From contig NZ_JAGUQP010000009.1 in the NCBI RefSeq assembly GCF_018704065.1, positions 16,700 through 80,699 of the forward strand: a DNA stretch of 64,000 bases. Reading direction: 5' to 3'. The stretch's first letter is position 1, and each line of letters begins with the position of its first letter. This document shows positions 1-9,017 of this stretch, one piece after another. The DNA comes from Desulfovulcanus ferrireducens (GTDB taxonomy: Bacteria > Desulfobacterota > Desulfovibrionia > Desulfovibrionales > Desulfonatronovibrionaceae). A model generated the notes under the pieces. It was not told the DNA's origin, made no database searches, and saw nothing but the letters and a program-made list of their open reading frames with translations. The translations under genes were made by a program, and so were the position numbers.

Positions 1-1
1 A

Positions 2-706
2 CACTATATACCTCAGGAGAAGAGACTAACTCTTACTTTTAAACAGATAAACATGCGCTACGGCCTTTATTTTTACGGTCTAAATTATACAGAAAATGAC
101 ATTTTACATATTAGAAAAGAGATTTTTGGTCATCTTTTACGTCCGTTTATAATTTCTGGGTTATCTCCTGCTGTAACTAACAATTTGACAAAAGAAATTG
201 TTAATATTGCTTTAAACAGGCCAAAAGAGTTCAGGCAGGGTAGGAAAGAGTATTCTCGGCTTTTAACTAAGGACGAGGTGGCCGGTCTTTTAAGTTCGCT
301 AGCTCGAAAGGTAAGAAATATAAGCAGTATCTTTGTTGCTTATGCCCAAAATAAAGAAATTGGCCAGCTTATTCAGGAGTATTTTGAGGCTGAAGAATTT
401 TTAAAAAGAGCCTATTTTAACTATTGGAAGTTAAAAGACAAAGAACATGAACGCATACAGAGTTTGGGGCGAGAAATTAAACAGGGTATAGTTGGCCGCG
501 AGAAAATAAGAGAACAGATAAGGTTGTTATTAGCTTCTTCTGGTGCTCAGAGAGGAAGCAGTGAGCAACTTTATATTACCAAATGGATTTATCGCCGCGT
601 GAATAATGATAAAATATCTTTGGATGTTATAAATGCCCTGGGCCAGGCCGGGTTTGCCTGGGCCGAGCTACTGGAGAATGAAGCCCGGAAGATGAAAGAG
701 GGGTAA
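2..706 (+). CDS. Unrecognised protein, 5' end outside the window
   Basis: I do not recognise this gene. The reading frame is open from base 2 to the TAA at 704-706 and carries no stop before the first ATG at base 53, so the gene very likely begins upstream of the window. From base 53 it encodes 217 residues. The visible part is charged and largely helical, with many Lys, Arg and Glu from about residue 90 onward. There is no membrane segment, Cys cluster or nucleotide-binding motif. Its last third, rich in Arg and Gln, could be coiled. It is followed by 178 bp without a gene before porD, so it is probably a separate transcript. Base 53 could still be the real start, although no good ribosome binding site precedes it. 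Confidence 0.6.
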   Translation, partial: HYIPQEKRLTLTFKQINMRYGLYFYGLNYTENDILHIRKEIFGHLLRPFIISGLSPAVTNNLTKEIVNIALNRPKEFRQGRKEYSRLLTKDEVAGLLSSLARKVRNISSIFVAYAQNKEIGQLIQEYFEAEEFLKRAYFNYWKLKDKEHERIQSLGREIKQGIVGREKIREQIRLLLASSGAQRGSSEQLYITKWIYRRVNNDKISLDVINALGQAGFAWAELLENEARKMKEG

Positions 707-884
707 TCTGCCTTTTGCCTGTTGATTTTGCCTTTGACCGAAAGCCTTTTTAAAGATTTAATGATTTTTACTAACACCTGTTAGCTTGAAAGTATTCGAG
801 TTTTGAGTTTGGGGTAGTGTCAAACTTCTCCAGACTTTAGACTTAAACTTAAAACTATAAACTTATTAAAATGGGGAGGAGGTT

Positions 885-1166
885 ATGCAATATCCGACCT
901 GGGAAGATCTGGAACTGGGCGCGGCCATTACCACCCCTGGTAATGCTTCGAATCTAAAAACTGGTGATTGGCGTTCAAGTGTCCCGGTTTTGGATGAAGA
1001 TAAATGTGTAAAGTGTGGGCTTTGTGCTGTTTATTGCCCGGAATTTTGCGTTGCAGAGGATGAGCAGGGATTTTACCGGCCTGATTTGTATTATTGTAAA
1101 GGATGTGGCATTTGCGTTACTGAATGTCCAAAAGGTGCAATTGAAATGCAAAGGGAGGGCGAGTAA
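885..1166 (+). CDS. porD: 2-oxoacid:ferredoxin oxidoreductase delta (ferredoxin) subunit
   Basis: A 93-residue ferredoxin-like subunit with two [4Fe-4S] motifs: CxxCxxCxxxCP at Cys41/44/47/51 and again at Cys71/74/77/81. The roughly 40-residue N-terminal extension before the clusters (TWEDLELGAAI, then TGDWR) is typical of the delta subunit of pyruvate/2-ketoisovalerate ferredoxin oxidoreductases. It passes electrons from the thiamine-pyrophosphate site to soluble ferredoxin in the cytoplasm. The start is fixed by GGGGAGGAGG just upstream. The stop codon TAA overlaps the ATG of the alpha subunit, indicating translational coupling. Substrate choice (pyruvate or branched-chain oxoacid) cannot be read from the sequence. 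Confidence 0.93.
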   Translation: MQYPTWEDLELGAAITTPGNASNLKTGDWRSSVPVLDEDKCVKCGLCAVYCPEFCVAEDEQGFYRPDLYYCKGCGICVTECPKGAIEMQREGE

Positions 1167-2341
1167 TGGGTAAGCGGATAGGAACAGAAGTATCACTGGC
1201 CGTTGCTGAGGCGGTAAAAATGGCTAAAGTGGATGTGGTTTCAGCTTATCCCATCACTCCTCAGACTCATATTGTGGAAGAGTTGTCCCAGATAGTGGCA
1301 GATGGCCATCTGGATGCGGCTTTTATTCCGGTGGAGTCTGAACATTCAGCCATGAGTGCTGCAGTAGGGGCAGCAGCTACAGGCGCCAGGGTTTATACTG
1401 CAACATCTTCTCAAGGGTTGGCCTTGATGCACGAGATTTTATTTATTGCCTCTAGTTTGCGCCTGCCCATGGTCATGACCGTGGCTAATAGAGCCCTTTC
1501 CGGACCTATTTCTATCTGGAACGATCATGCTGACATCATGGCTGAGCGGGACATTGGCTGGGTCCAGCTTTTTGTAGAAAATGGACAGGAAGCCTTGGAT
1601 TTGACCATAGCGGCTTTTAAGATAGCTGAAGATAAGCGAGTGCTTTTGCCGGTATGTGTGAACATGGACGGGTTTATTTTGACCCATATGATAGAGCCGG
1701 TGGAACTCCCTGACCAGGAATTAGTTGACAAGTTTTTACCTGCTTTTGAGCCTGCATTAAAATTGGATCCACAAAATCCGGTGACCATGGGGCCGGTTGG
1801 CGTTCCGGAGATTTATACTGAGGCCAAGAAGCAGTGGGAGCAGGCCTTGATACACTCCAAGCCCGTCGTAGAGGAAGTTTTAAACGAGTGGGCCGACATT
1901 TTCGGACGTAAGTATAACCTGATCGAAAAAAATGGACCTGAACAAGCGGAGACAGTATTTGTGACCATGGGCTCTTTAGGAGAGACATTGATGTCCGCGG
2001 TGGAGGAATTAAACGAACAGGGTGAAAACGTTGGCCAGGTGCGCATCCGCTTGTGGCGTCCTTTTCCCAAAGAAGAATTCAAACAGGCAATCCAAGGTGT
2101 TAAAAAACTCATTGTTATTGATCGGGCACTTAGCCCTGGAGCTGTTAATGGACCGGTAGCTTCAGAGATCAAGACCCTTCTTTATGAGTTAGATGATAAG
2201 CCAGAGGTTGTTAATATTATTGCTGGTCTTGGAGGAAGGGATGTAACAAGAAGCGACTTTAAAGCCATGCTAGAGAAGGCCCAAAAAGGCGAGCTCAAGG
2301 ACGATTATACTATCTGGGGGGTGCGCAGTCATGCTAAATAA
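1166..2341 (+). CDS. porA: 2-oxoacid:ferredoxin oxidoreductase alpha subunit
   Basis: A 391-residue alpha subunit of a multi-subunit pyruvate/2-ketoisovalerate:ferredoxin oxidoreductase, which cleaves a 2-oxoacid with CoA to acyl-CoA, CO2 and reduced ferredoxin. YPITPQT near residues 28-34, the ESEHSA motif around Glu58 and TSSQG around 81-85 are the conserved thiamine-binding (PYR) elements of the family. The C-terminal half matches the transketolase C-terminal/domain II region (VTMGSLGET, then VIDRALSPG). Length is normal for the separate-subunit class. It overlaps porD by one base and porB by 11 bases, so the three genes form one unit. Confidence 0.95.
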   Translation: MGKRIGTEVSLAVAEAVKMAKVDVVSAYPITPQTHIVEELSQIVADGHLDAAFIPVESEHSAMSAAVGAAATGARVYTATSSQGLALMHEILFIASSLRLPMVMTVANRALSGPISIWNDHADIMAERDIGWVQLFVENGQEALDLTIAAFKIAEDKRVLLPVCVNMDGFILTHMIEPVELPDQELVDKFLPAFEPALKLDPQNPVTMGPVGVPEIYTEAKKQWEQALIHSKPVVEEVLNEWADIFGRKYNLIEKNGPEQAETVFVTMGSLGETLMSAVEELNEQGENVGQVRIRLWRPFPKEEFKQAIQGVKKLIVIDRALSPGAVNGPVASEIKTLLYELDDKPEVVNIIAGLGGRDVTRSDFKAMLEKAQKGELKDDYTIWGVRSHAK

Positions 2342-3272
2342 AGAAGATATAAAGTTCGAAAAGATTACGGCCAAAAATTTGCCCAAGGAGACTTTGATCA
2401 GTCCTGGTCACAGGGCATGTCAGGGCTGTGGTGAGATATTGGCTATGGGCATGGTTATGAAAGCAGCCGGTCCAAATACCATTGTAGCAAATGCCACCGG
2501 TTGTATGGAAATAGTAACTTCTCCCTATCCAGAAACTGCCTGGCGTGTACCCTGGCTCCATGTGGCCTTTGAAAATGCCGGTGCAGTAGCTTCTGGTATC
2601 GAGGCTGCCGTGCAGGTTTTACATAGAAAGAATAAACTTAAAGAAAAACCCAACATTATTGCCTTTGCCGGAGACGGGGCCACCGCTGATATTGGTCTGC
2701 AATCATTGTCCGGTGCTTTGGAGCGGGGACATGATTTTCTTTATGTCTGTCTGGATAATGAGGCCTATATGAATACGGGTATTCAGAGGTCCAGTTCAAC
2801 TCCGTACGGCGCCATGACCACGACTTCTCCTCCCGGGATAAAAAGTAAGGGACAATATACCTGGAAAAAAAATGTAGCCATGATCGCAGCAGCACATAAT
2901 ATTCCTTATGTGGCTACTGCTTCACCTGCATATTATCTGGATTTGATGAACAAGGTACGCAAGGCATTGGCTGTGGATGGCCCGGCTTATATCCAGATTT
3001 ATTCACCTTGCCCAACTGGTTGGCGAAGTAAGCCGGAGCAGAGTATCACCCTGGCAAAACTGGCAGTGCAAACCGGGGCTTTCCCTCTGTATGAAGTGGA
3101 AAACGGACGGTTTAAAATTACTCAGAAAACAAAAGAGTTGAAACCAATTAAAGAGTATTTGCAGCTTCAGCGTCGGTTCAGGCATTTAGCCGATGATGAT
3201 ATTGCTTATATTCAAGAAAGGGTTCAGGATGAGTTTGAACGGTTAAAGGCTCTAGCCGGTCTGGATGCTTAA
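2331..3272 (+). CDS. porB: 2-oxoacid:ferredoxin oxidoreductase beta subunit
   Basis: A 313-residue beta subunit carrying the thiamine pyrophosphate and a proximal [4Fe-4S] cluster. CQGCGE (Cys30, Cys33), Cys58 in TGCME and the later CPTGW cysteine are the usual cluster ligands. GDG at 114-116 followed by LDN at 141-143 is the TPP/Mg2+ motif, and [14 protein letters not shown] is a signature of the family. It overlaps porA by 11 bases and ends directly in a strong terminator. No gamma subunit (about 180 residues) follows it or precedes porD, which is unusual because these enzymes normally need one; it must be encoded elsewhere or be dispensable here. Confidence 0.95.
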   Translation: MLNKEDIKFEKITAKNLPKETLISPGHRACQGCGEILAMGMVMKAAGPNTIVANATGCMEIVTSPYPETAWRVPWLHVAFENAGAVASGIEAAVQVLHRKNKLKEKPNIIAFAGDGATADIGLQSLSGALERGHDFLYVCLDNEAYMNTGIQRSSSTPYGAMTTTSPPGIKSKGQYTWKKNVAMIAAAHNIPYVATASPAYYLDLMNKVRKALAVDGPAYIQIYSPCPTGWRSKPEQSITLAKLAVQTGAFPLYEVENGRFKITQKTKELKPIKEYLQLQRRFRHLADDDIAYIQERVQDEFERLKALAGLDA

Positions 3273-3304
3273 AAAAATCCCGCCTTTGGGCGGGATTTTT
3301 TTAT
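3271..3304 (+). terminator. Rho-independent terminator of porDAB
   Basis: A GC-rich hairpin (arms ATCCCGCC and GGCGGGAT, TTTG loop) is flanked by a run of A before it and seven T after it. The A run overlaps the porB stop codon. The symmetric A and T tracts would also let it work in the opposite direction. Confidence 0.93.
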
Positions 3305-3311
3305 TTTCGTT

Positions 3312-3466
3312 ACCCGGGCGCATCCGCTATTTGCACTGATTTTTGAAAAGCCTTAATTTTGGCATTGCATCTGCTGATAGTTGTTTTATCTTTTCTTGTT
3401 CATATTTAGCAACATTCTGTCATAATTAAGTAATTAAACCTGTGCAAATGCTCTGTGCAGGGGTAA
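3312..3466. repeat. Family C short inverted-repeat element
   Basis: The left end reads GGGCGCATCCGCTATTTGCA and an imperfect inverted copy (TGTGCAAAT...TGTGCAGGGG) lies about 110 bp away. The same 20-base palindromic motif occurs near 3540, 10380, 51710, 52015, 60417 and 60493. No coding capacity is visible. It lies in the 228-bp gap between the convergent porB and the Cys-cluster gene. Confidence 0.5.
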
Positions 3467-3532
3467 TAACCCGGAATCTGGCGACAATCAGGATAAGGAA
3501 TCCCATATCCACTGACCATCCTACCTACTCAA

Positions 3533-4222
3533 CTACTCAACCCGAGTGCATCCGATGGCTGCACCTCCGTCCCTCTTATCCCGGATAGGTGGACTTTTTT
3601 TGAAGTAGGCAAAAAGACTCTGGACAATTACAGCCATTGGGCGACCAAAATAGAAATCAAGTTCCCGGTCAGATATCCTCGCTTTTTCCTTAAGGGTCAG
3701 GCGGAAACTAGTGTCATAGGCCAGGGTTTCATTTATTTTTTGCAAGGTATCTTTTTGGTTATCCTTGTTAAGCTTTTCAACAAGACGCGCAGCGTCAGTC
3801 ACAGAACATTTTTTTTCGTATTCCAGAATCAAGTCAGCCATTGCAGAACCCTGTTTAATGAGCATGGAGCGGTTTAATCTCTCAAAGTCATAGATCTTTT
3901 CAAGTTCCCTGGTATCCCAGCACTTGAGCACACGGCACTGTAGGGGGCGATACGCGTAAATAGTGCAGCTTTTGCGTGAGGGTTGAAAAAAGATACAGGT
4001 GTTATCTTTGGAAGAAACAGACCTTACCTTGATCAGTTCCTGGTCTAAGAGAATGATTTTGTTTTGGACATTGTCCCACATGGGCTCGCCCTGGCGAAAA
4101 AGGACAAGGTCGGATTTTTTTATTTTTTGGCTCCTGACAAGCTCCAGGTCTTCCAGGTGAAGGCTGGGCCCACCTTTTAAGCAACATGTCCCGCATCTTG
4201 CACATGAGTCTTGATAGGTCAT
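3533..4222 (-). CDS. YkgJ-family cysteine-cluster protein
   Basis: A 229-residue cytoplasmic protein of the YkgJ/Fe-S or zinc chelating family (PF03692-like). The N-terminus has CxxCxxCC (Cys7, 10, 13, 14). A second set follows in the sequence CTIYAYRPLQC and VLKCW around residues 85-100, giving the eight-Cys pattern of the family. The role is not established; members are thought to bind a metal or cluster. The last ~19 residues (after KKSPPIRD) are encoded by family C repeat DNA, so the natural C-terminus was probably shorter and was extended by a repeat insertion. It follows the HD-GYP gene on the same strand after 96 bp containing a hairpin. Confidence 0.85.
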   Translation of the reverse strand: MTYQDSCARCGTCCLKGGPSLHLEDLELVRSQKIKKSDLVLFRQGEPMWDNVQNKIILLDQELIKVRSVSSKDNTCIFFQPSRKSCTIYAYRPLQCRVLKCWDTRELEKIYDFERLNRSMLIKQGSAMADLILEYEKKCSVTDAARLVEKLNKDNQKDTLQKINETLAYDTSFRLTLKEKARISDRELDFYFGRPMAVIVQSLFAYFKKSPPIRDKRDGGAAIGCTRVE

Positions 4223-4238
4223 AATGTCAGATTACTTT

Positions 4239-4269
4239 TGCACTCCCCCTAAGTATGGGGGGGAGTGCA
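4239..4269. other. Inverted repeat upstream of the Cys-cluster gene
   Basis: TGCACTCCCCC and GGGGGGAGTGCA can pair as an 11-bp stem with a short loop, 17 bp before the Cys-cluster gene start and downstream of the HD-GYP gene. No T run follows on either side, so it is a weak terminator at best. An attenuator or protein-binding site is possible. Confidence 0.5.
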
Positions 4270-4318
4270 GGGAATTTTGGTTTTTGCCGCACCCTTGGCG
4301 AGAATGTAGTGGAATCAG

Positions 4319-5785
4319 CTATTCAAAACTAAATCCTTTCTTGAAAAGTCTCAAGCAAGCATCAACTATACTAGCCTCATAGATGATACCCCTATTCTGC
4401 GAGATTTCCTCCAGGGCCTTATCTATACCGAGCGCCGGCCGGTATGGCCGGTGGGATGCCATGGCCTCGATTACATCTGCCACGGCTATAATTTTGGCTT
4501 CCAGGAGAATATTTTCGCCGGTCAGTCCTGAGGGATATCCGGAACCATCCAATCTTTCATGGTGTTGAAGCACGATTTTGGCAAGCGGCCATGGAAATTC
4601 TATGTTTTTCAGTATATCATATCCGACCTGAGAGTGCGTTTTAATCATACTAAATTCGATTTCGGTTATTCGACCCGGTTTACTGAGAATTTCAGCAGGT
4701 ACATATATCTTGCCTATATCATGAACAATTGCGGCCATGTAAACAGCCTCAATCTGATTCTCTGGAAGGTCCATCTCTTCGGCTATGGCCCGGGCAAGCT
4801 TGGCCACCCGCCACTGATGGCCGGCAGTGTACGGGTCCCTAGTTTCAGCAGTCAATGCCATGGCTTGAATGGTTCCCTCCATGGCTCTTTGCAACTTGTC
4901 CAAGCTCTGCTCAAGCTTTGCTTCGGTGAGCTTGCGTTGGGTGATGTCTCTCGCGATTGCCAGTAAGCTGGTTATTCCTTCTTCATGTAGCGTACTAACA
5001 TTATTATCCAAATAAATCGTCTCTCCGGACTTGGCCAGACCTCGAAATTCGTAGTTTTGGGAAGTATCTTCGCCGGCCAATGCTTTTCTGAAATTTTCTG
5101 TAACCATATTTAAATCATCAGGATGGACCATCTGGCTAAAATGCAAATTTTTCACTTCATCAACCGAATAGCCTGACATTTCATAGAATTTAGGGTTGGC
5201 ATAATTTATATAGCCAGAATCATTTAAAACTACTACGGCGTCATTGGCATTGTCGAGCAAGTTTCGATATCTTTTTTCCGATTCTTTTAAGACCCTGTTT
5301 ACTTCTTCCAACTCCACCATTTTGTCTTCCAGCTTATTGATGAGACGCTCATTATATAGTTTTAAATAGACTGTCTCTTCTTCAACAGGGGGGATAACCG
5401 GGGCCTGAGCTTCCTTTTCGCGGTTTTTGATAACATCCTTTATGATTTCAATAAAAATATGAGGTTCTGTAGGTTTGATGATGTATCGTTCCGCACCAAG
5501 GCTCAAGGCAAATACTTCATCGTTGGGATCGGTATAGGTGGCAGAGTAAAAGATAAATGGGATTTTTTTTAGTCTCTGGTCCTTTTTTATCTCGCGGCAG
5601 AGCTGAAATCCATCCATCCTGGGCATCAGGACGTCGGAGATGATCATATCAAAATCGGTCTTCGAGATTTTTTCCAGAGCTTCAAGACCATCAGATGCTG
5701 GTTCCACTTCGTAGCCATATCCTTTCAGCAAGGATTCTAACATGTAGATGTTTTCTTTGCTATCGTCGGCAATTAAGATTTTCAC
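4319..5785 (-). CDS. Response regulator with REC, PAS and HD-GYP domains
   Basis: A signalling protein of 488 residues. Order: a receiver domain over residues 1-120 (acidic DDS pocket near the start, phospho-acceptor Asp in IISDVLMP, later Lys in IIKP), a short coiled linker, a PAS domain (about 180-300) and an HD-GYP domain (about 310-470). HD-GYP shows HDIGK, QHHERLDGSGYP and VADVIEAM, the residues of cyclic-di-GMP phosphodiesterases, so it likely lowers c-di-GMP when activated. I chose the GTG at 5785 because AGGAG lies six bases upstream and the product then starts directly with MKILIADD. An ATG at 5836 is possible but lacks a ribosome binding site. A cognate kinase could be the one at 6467-8509. 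Confidence 0.9.
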   Translation of the reverse strand: MKILIADDSKENIYMLESLLKGYGYEVEPASDGLEALEKISKTDFDMIISDVLMPRMDGFQLCREIKKDQRLKKIPFIFYSATYTDPNDEVFALSLGAERYIIKPTEPHIFIEIIKDVIKNREKEAQAPVIPPVEEETVYLKLYNERLINKLEDKMVELEEVNRVLKESEKRYRNLLDNANDAVVVLNDSGYINYANPKFYEMSGYSVDEVKNLHFSQMVHPDDLNMVTENFRKALAGEDTSQNYEFRGLAKSGETIYLDNNVSTLHEEGITSLLAIARDITQRKLTEAKLEQSLDKLQRAMEGTIQAMALTAETRDPYTAGHQWRVAKLARAIAEEMDLPENQIEAVYMAAIVHDIGKIYVPAEILSKPGRITEIEFSMIKTHSQVGYDILKNIEFPWPLAKIVLQHHERLDGSGYPSGLTGENILLEAKIIAVADVIEAMASHRPYRPALGIDKALEEISQNRGIIYEASIVDACLRLFKKGFSFE

Positions 5786-5914
5786 CACATTCTCCTGATT
5801 TTTATTCAAGAATAAAATTTTTACAGACTTTGGCAAAGATTAATCAAGCCAACTTTCTAAAATATAGCTGATACTTTGTAAGGTATAACTTTTTTGCAAG
5901 GTTATCCCTTTTGG

Positions 5915-6040
5915 GATAGGCACTTCATCAAATAACAATTTTTCAATTTCAGACACGATTGTCAACCAATTCTTTCAGTTATTATTCTCTACTTTCGAGT
6001 CTGATGGTAAGAGTCGTTTTTGCAAGAGAGGACGGTGAAG
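5915..6040 (-). pseudogene. Remnant of a duplicated kinase/receiver pair
   Basis: On the minus strand 6040-5982 encodes a tail ending TTLTIRLESRE then a stop, resembling the end of the neighbouring kinase (FTFTLPLRLEKES). Directly after it, 5965-5915 encodes IVSEIEKLLFDE, matching the VSEIEKYL end of the receiver protein at 6130. At DNA level TTTTTCAATTTCAGACACGA is present in both places. The order kinase tail then receiver tail is the same as in the intact pair, so a tandem duplicate was probably deleted down to this scar. Confidence 0.5.
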
Positions 6041-6129
6041 AAGAGAGAGCTAAGAATTTTCGGAGCTTCAAATGAATATCTGGTAACGCTGTTTCTGAAA
6101 AATGAGGTCTGGGTAGATAACCATGTGTA

Positions 6130-6492
6130 TCAAAGGTATTTTTCAATTTCAGACACGAATGTCTCTGGGTCAAATGGTTTTTCAATATAGCCCACGCAGC
6201 CAATAGCAAGTGCTTTTTCTCTATCTCCTACCATGGCATAAGAAGTAAGCGCGACGATGGGAATATGATGGATTTCGCTCATGCTCTTTATGCGCTTTGT
6301 GGCCTCATAACCATTTACCTCGGGGAGTTGTATGTCCATGAGTATCAAATCAGGCTTTTCCGTTAAGGTTTTATCTATTGCCTCCAGGCCGTTTTGAGCA
6401 GCGATGACTTTGTACCCCTTTTGTTCCAAAAGGAAAGTTGCCAAGTACAGATTCTGTTCGTTATCCTCAACTATCAATATCCTTTTCTGCAT
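6130..6492 (-). CDS. Single-domain response regulator
   Basis: A 120-residue stand-alone receiver domain (CheY/DivK-like). It shows the acidic pair in ILIVEDNEQN, the phospho-acceptor Asp in LILMDIQLP, and the conserved Thr (VALTSYAM) and Lys (YIEKPFDP). It has no output domain, so it acts by relay or by binding a partner. The ATG at 6492 has AGGAG at the right distance and gives a canonical N-terminus. It overlaps the end of the kinase gene by 26 bases, so the two are translationally coupled and are surely partners. Confidence 0.93.
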   Translation of the reverse strand: MQKRILIVEDNEQNLYLATFLLEQKGYKVIAAQNGLEAIDKTLTEKPDLILMDIQLPEVNGYEATKRIKSMSEIHHIPIVALTSYAMVGDREKALAIGCVGYIEKPFDPETFVSEIEKYL

Positions 6493-8509
6493 AACTACTC
6501 TCCTTTTCGAGCCTGAGAGGGAGGGTAAAGGTAAACTTGGAACCTTTTCCATATTCACTTTCCGCCCAAATCCTTCCGCCCAGTAATGTTACTAATTTTT
6601 TGCAAAGATAAAGTCCCAGACCAGCACCTTGATACCTGCGCTGCGCAGTACCGTCGATTTGACGAAAGGACTCGAAAAGATGGTTCATATTCTCTTTTTT
6701 GATTCCAATACCTGTGTCTGAAACGCTTACTTTCATATTTGCTTCATCAACTTCACACTCAATTCTTATCTCTCCTTGTTCAGTAAATTTTACTGCGTTG
6801 TTGACCAAATTTAGAAGAACCTGAAAAATTTTCTTTTTGTCGCTGTAGATCTCCGGTATTTCGGCCGGTATTTTCGTGTTAAGTTTCAAGCCTTTTTCTG
6901 AAATTATAGGAGACAATGTTTGAGCTACCTGAGATATAATATCCTCTATCCTAACCTGTTCTACTGCGGTTTCCATTTTGCCGGATTCAATTCTGGAGAG
7001 GTCCAGGATATCATTTATCAGGCTCAAAAGATGTTTTGCGGAAGCATAGACCATGGAAAGCTGTTTTCTCTGCTCTTCGTTGATTTCTCCGGTGATGCCC
7101 TGCAATATTATACCCACAAAGCCGATAATGGAATTTAGAGGGGTTCTAAGCTCATGGCTCATGGTGGCAAGAAATTCAGACTTGAGGCGGTCTATTTCTT
7201 TGAGTTTAGCGTTGGCCAGGGCTAATTCCTTGGTTCGTTCCGCCACCTTGGCCTCCAGTTCCTCATGTGCATTGCGCAGCACTTCTTCCGCATGCTTTCG
7301 TTTTTCTTCCATTTCAATATTATACAGGGCAAAGGCGATATCCATGGCAACTTCTTCAAGTAGCTCCAACTCCTCATCATTAAAGGCATCAGGGCGAGCT
7401 TCATACACATTAAGAGCACCATAGACCCTTTCTTCATAAATCAGGGGTATAGCCGCAGACGAGGCGTATCCCCGTTTAATTGCTTCCTTCGTCGAAGGTT
7501 TACACCGGGGGTTATTGGGGATGTCCCGCATGATAACAGGCTTCTTGGTCTTGATGGCTGTATTTGTTGGCCCTTTGCCCGTCTCTGAGTCATCCCGGGT
7601 GATCTTTACCGATTTTAGATAGTTCGCCTCCAAACCAGCCTGGGCTACGGGCAAAACATCTTTACTTTCTGCCTCAACCAACCCGATCCATACAAGTTTA
7701 TAGTCTCGTGTCTGATTTAGGATCTCGCAGGCCCTTTGCAATAGCGTTTGTCGATTCTTCTCGCGCACAATCAATTGATTGATGTCCCTGATCGCCTTTA
7801 AAACACGTTGAAGATGTCGAATGTGCTCATCTGTTCGTACCTTTTCTGTGAAATCTTCCTGGATTACGACGATGTTGGAGCGCTGTGGATCACTGGTCGG
7901 AATGGCGAATAGTGTCGTATAAAAATGCAAGGTTTGTTGACGCGATGAGTTCTGTTTAGTTGTTGGTACGTCCAGGTCCTGGCGGAAGCGGACAACTTCG
8001 CCGGCCCAAGCACGTTCAAAATAAGCGAGAAGTGGTTTTTCGGCTTTGTTGCTGTGGTGATAGATGTTGTATTTACGAACGATCTTTGCAGCGTCATTTA
8101 CCCCAAACAGTTTCATTGCTGCCTGGTTAATATAAATGATCGTCCCATCTCCATTACATATCCAGACACTATATGGGGCGTTGGCAATAAGAGATTGGAC
8201 CATGGACTCTTTTTCCTGCAGGGCCTCTTTTGCCTGTTGCAGTTCGATAATAATACGTTTTAAAAAGAAGATGGCTAAAAGTGCCATTACGCTAACAATT
8301 AGCCCCGGAAGCTCTTCTATTTCACCTGTGACAAGAGTACGCCACGAATCATCTCCTTTCATCAATGTTAAAGTTTGACGCATGGCCATTAATCCCAACA
8401 TTAAGGTCATAAATCCGATGCGCCAATCTTTAGTGCGGCGTAGTATAACAAAAGATAAGAACATTGCGCTCAGGCGAATTATTATAGAAACAATAAGAAT
8501 TAGGCTCAT
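6467..8509 (-). CDS. Membrane sensor histidine kinase (PAS-GAF-HisKA-HATPase)
   Basis: A 680-residue sensor kinase. Hydrophobic segments lie at about 2-22, 33-48 and 69-88, with no large periplasmic domain. A PAS domain spans about 100-225 and a GAF domain about 240-400, followed by a coiled coil. The dimerisation domain carries His452 in SHELRTP. The ATPase domain has an N box (LVNNAVKFT), G1 (DTGIGI) and G2 (GAGLGLYL). It should autophosphorylate and pass phosphate to the overlapping receiver protein. The ATG at 8509 has only a weak ribosome binding site. The signal sensed is unknown. Confidence 0.93.
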   Translation of the reverse strand: MSLILIVSIIIRLSAMFLSFVILRRTKDWRIGFMTLMLGLMAMRQTLTLMKGDDSWRTLVTGEIEELPGLIVSVMALLAIFFLKRIIIELQQAKEALQEKESMVQSLIANAPYSVWICNGDGTIIYINQAAMKLFGVNDAAKIVRKYNIYHHSNKAEKPLLAYFERAWAGEVVRFRQDLDVPTTKQNSSRQQTLHFYTTLFAIPTSDPQRSNIVVIQEDFTEKVRTDEHIRHLQRVLKAIRDINQLIVREKNRQTLLQRACEILNQTRDYKLVWIGLVEAESKDVLPVAQAGLEANYLKSVKITRDDSETGKGPTNTAIKTKKPVIMRDIPNNPRCKPSTKEAIKRGYASSAAIPLIYEERVYGALNVYEARPDAFNDEELELLEEVAMDIAFALYNIEMEEKRKHAEEVLRNAHEELEAKVAERTKELALANAKLKEIDRLKSEFLATMSHELRTPLNSIIGFVGIILQGITGEINEEQRKQLSMVYASAKHLLSLINDILDLSRIESGKMETAVEQVRIEDIISQVAQTLSPIISEKGLKLNTKIPAEIPEIYSDKKKIFQVLLNLVNNAVKFTEQGEIRIECEVDEANMKVSVSDTGIGIKKENMNHLFESFRQIDGTAQRRYQGAGLGLYLCKKLVTLLGGRIWAESEYGKGSKFTFTLPLRLEKESSYAEKDIDS

Positions 8510-8549
8510 AAGGTTTTCGTTCCCGTTTATACTTTAGAATTTTGTTATA

Positions 8550-9007
8550 GAGTCCGTGACAAACCTTTTTATCAAGTTAGTTTCCATGGTTTACTCTAGT
8601 CTTGGTTTCTTTCTTGGATCCATCTAAAACTTGCTTGCGGACAGAGCATAATGGGATTTTTAGGATAAATGAATATTCTTTTTATTATACCTAAGTTTAG
8701 CGATTTTCACTCTATGGGTGAGATTGCCACGGACAGCTTCGCTGCCCTCGCAATGACAATCTCGCTCCTGTCATTGCGAGTGGAACAAAGTGTAGCGAAG
8801 CAATCTCAAAGTTTGAACTGCAAGGAAATCGTTCAATTTAAACTATAGATAGTTATGGTCAATATCGCAAAATATTTAGCCCATTCATCCCGATGCTCTG
8901 TTTTTCCGCAAGCAAAGTTCAAGATTGGGTTACCCAAGCCGTTTGTAATGCATTCCAGAAACCAAGACTTTCAATCAGCGGTTAAAATGGGGTTTGGCCA
9001 CAGGCTC
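8550..9007 (+). mobile_element. Family A foldback MITE, copy 1, with a nested repeat
   Basis: The right end GGCCACAGGCTC is intact and the left end (GAGTCCGTGACAAACC) is a decayed version of GAGCCTGTGGCC. The interior is collinear with the copy at 48771-49086 except for a 15-bp deletion and an insertion of about 154 bp (family B, 8690-8843). TA flanks both ends. There is no open frame for a transposase, so it is non-autonomous. It ends 11 bp before the stop codon of the phosphoribosyltransferase. Confidence 0.85.
8690..8843 (+). repeat. Family B palindromic repeat nested in family A
   Basis: It contains GTGAGATTGCCACGG, the GGCAGCTTCGCTGCC-type hairpin and paired GCAATGACA/TGTCATTGC segments. 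Related copies lie at 13458-13590 (inverted), 23850-23985 and 57430-57630. Here it interrupts family A between TTTTTATTAT and GATAGTTATGG, with TA on both sides, as expected for a TA target duplication. Confidence 0.8.
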
Positions 9008-9017
9008 TATAGGGGAC

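Noticed and set aside
8696..8816. CRISPR-like or tandem repeats in the GCAATGAC-rich intergenic stretches
   Set aside because: The units are palindromic, not regularly spaced, and occur once per locus; they are dispersed repeats.
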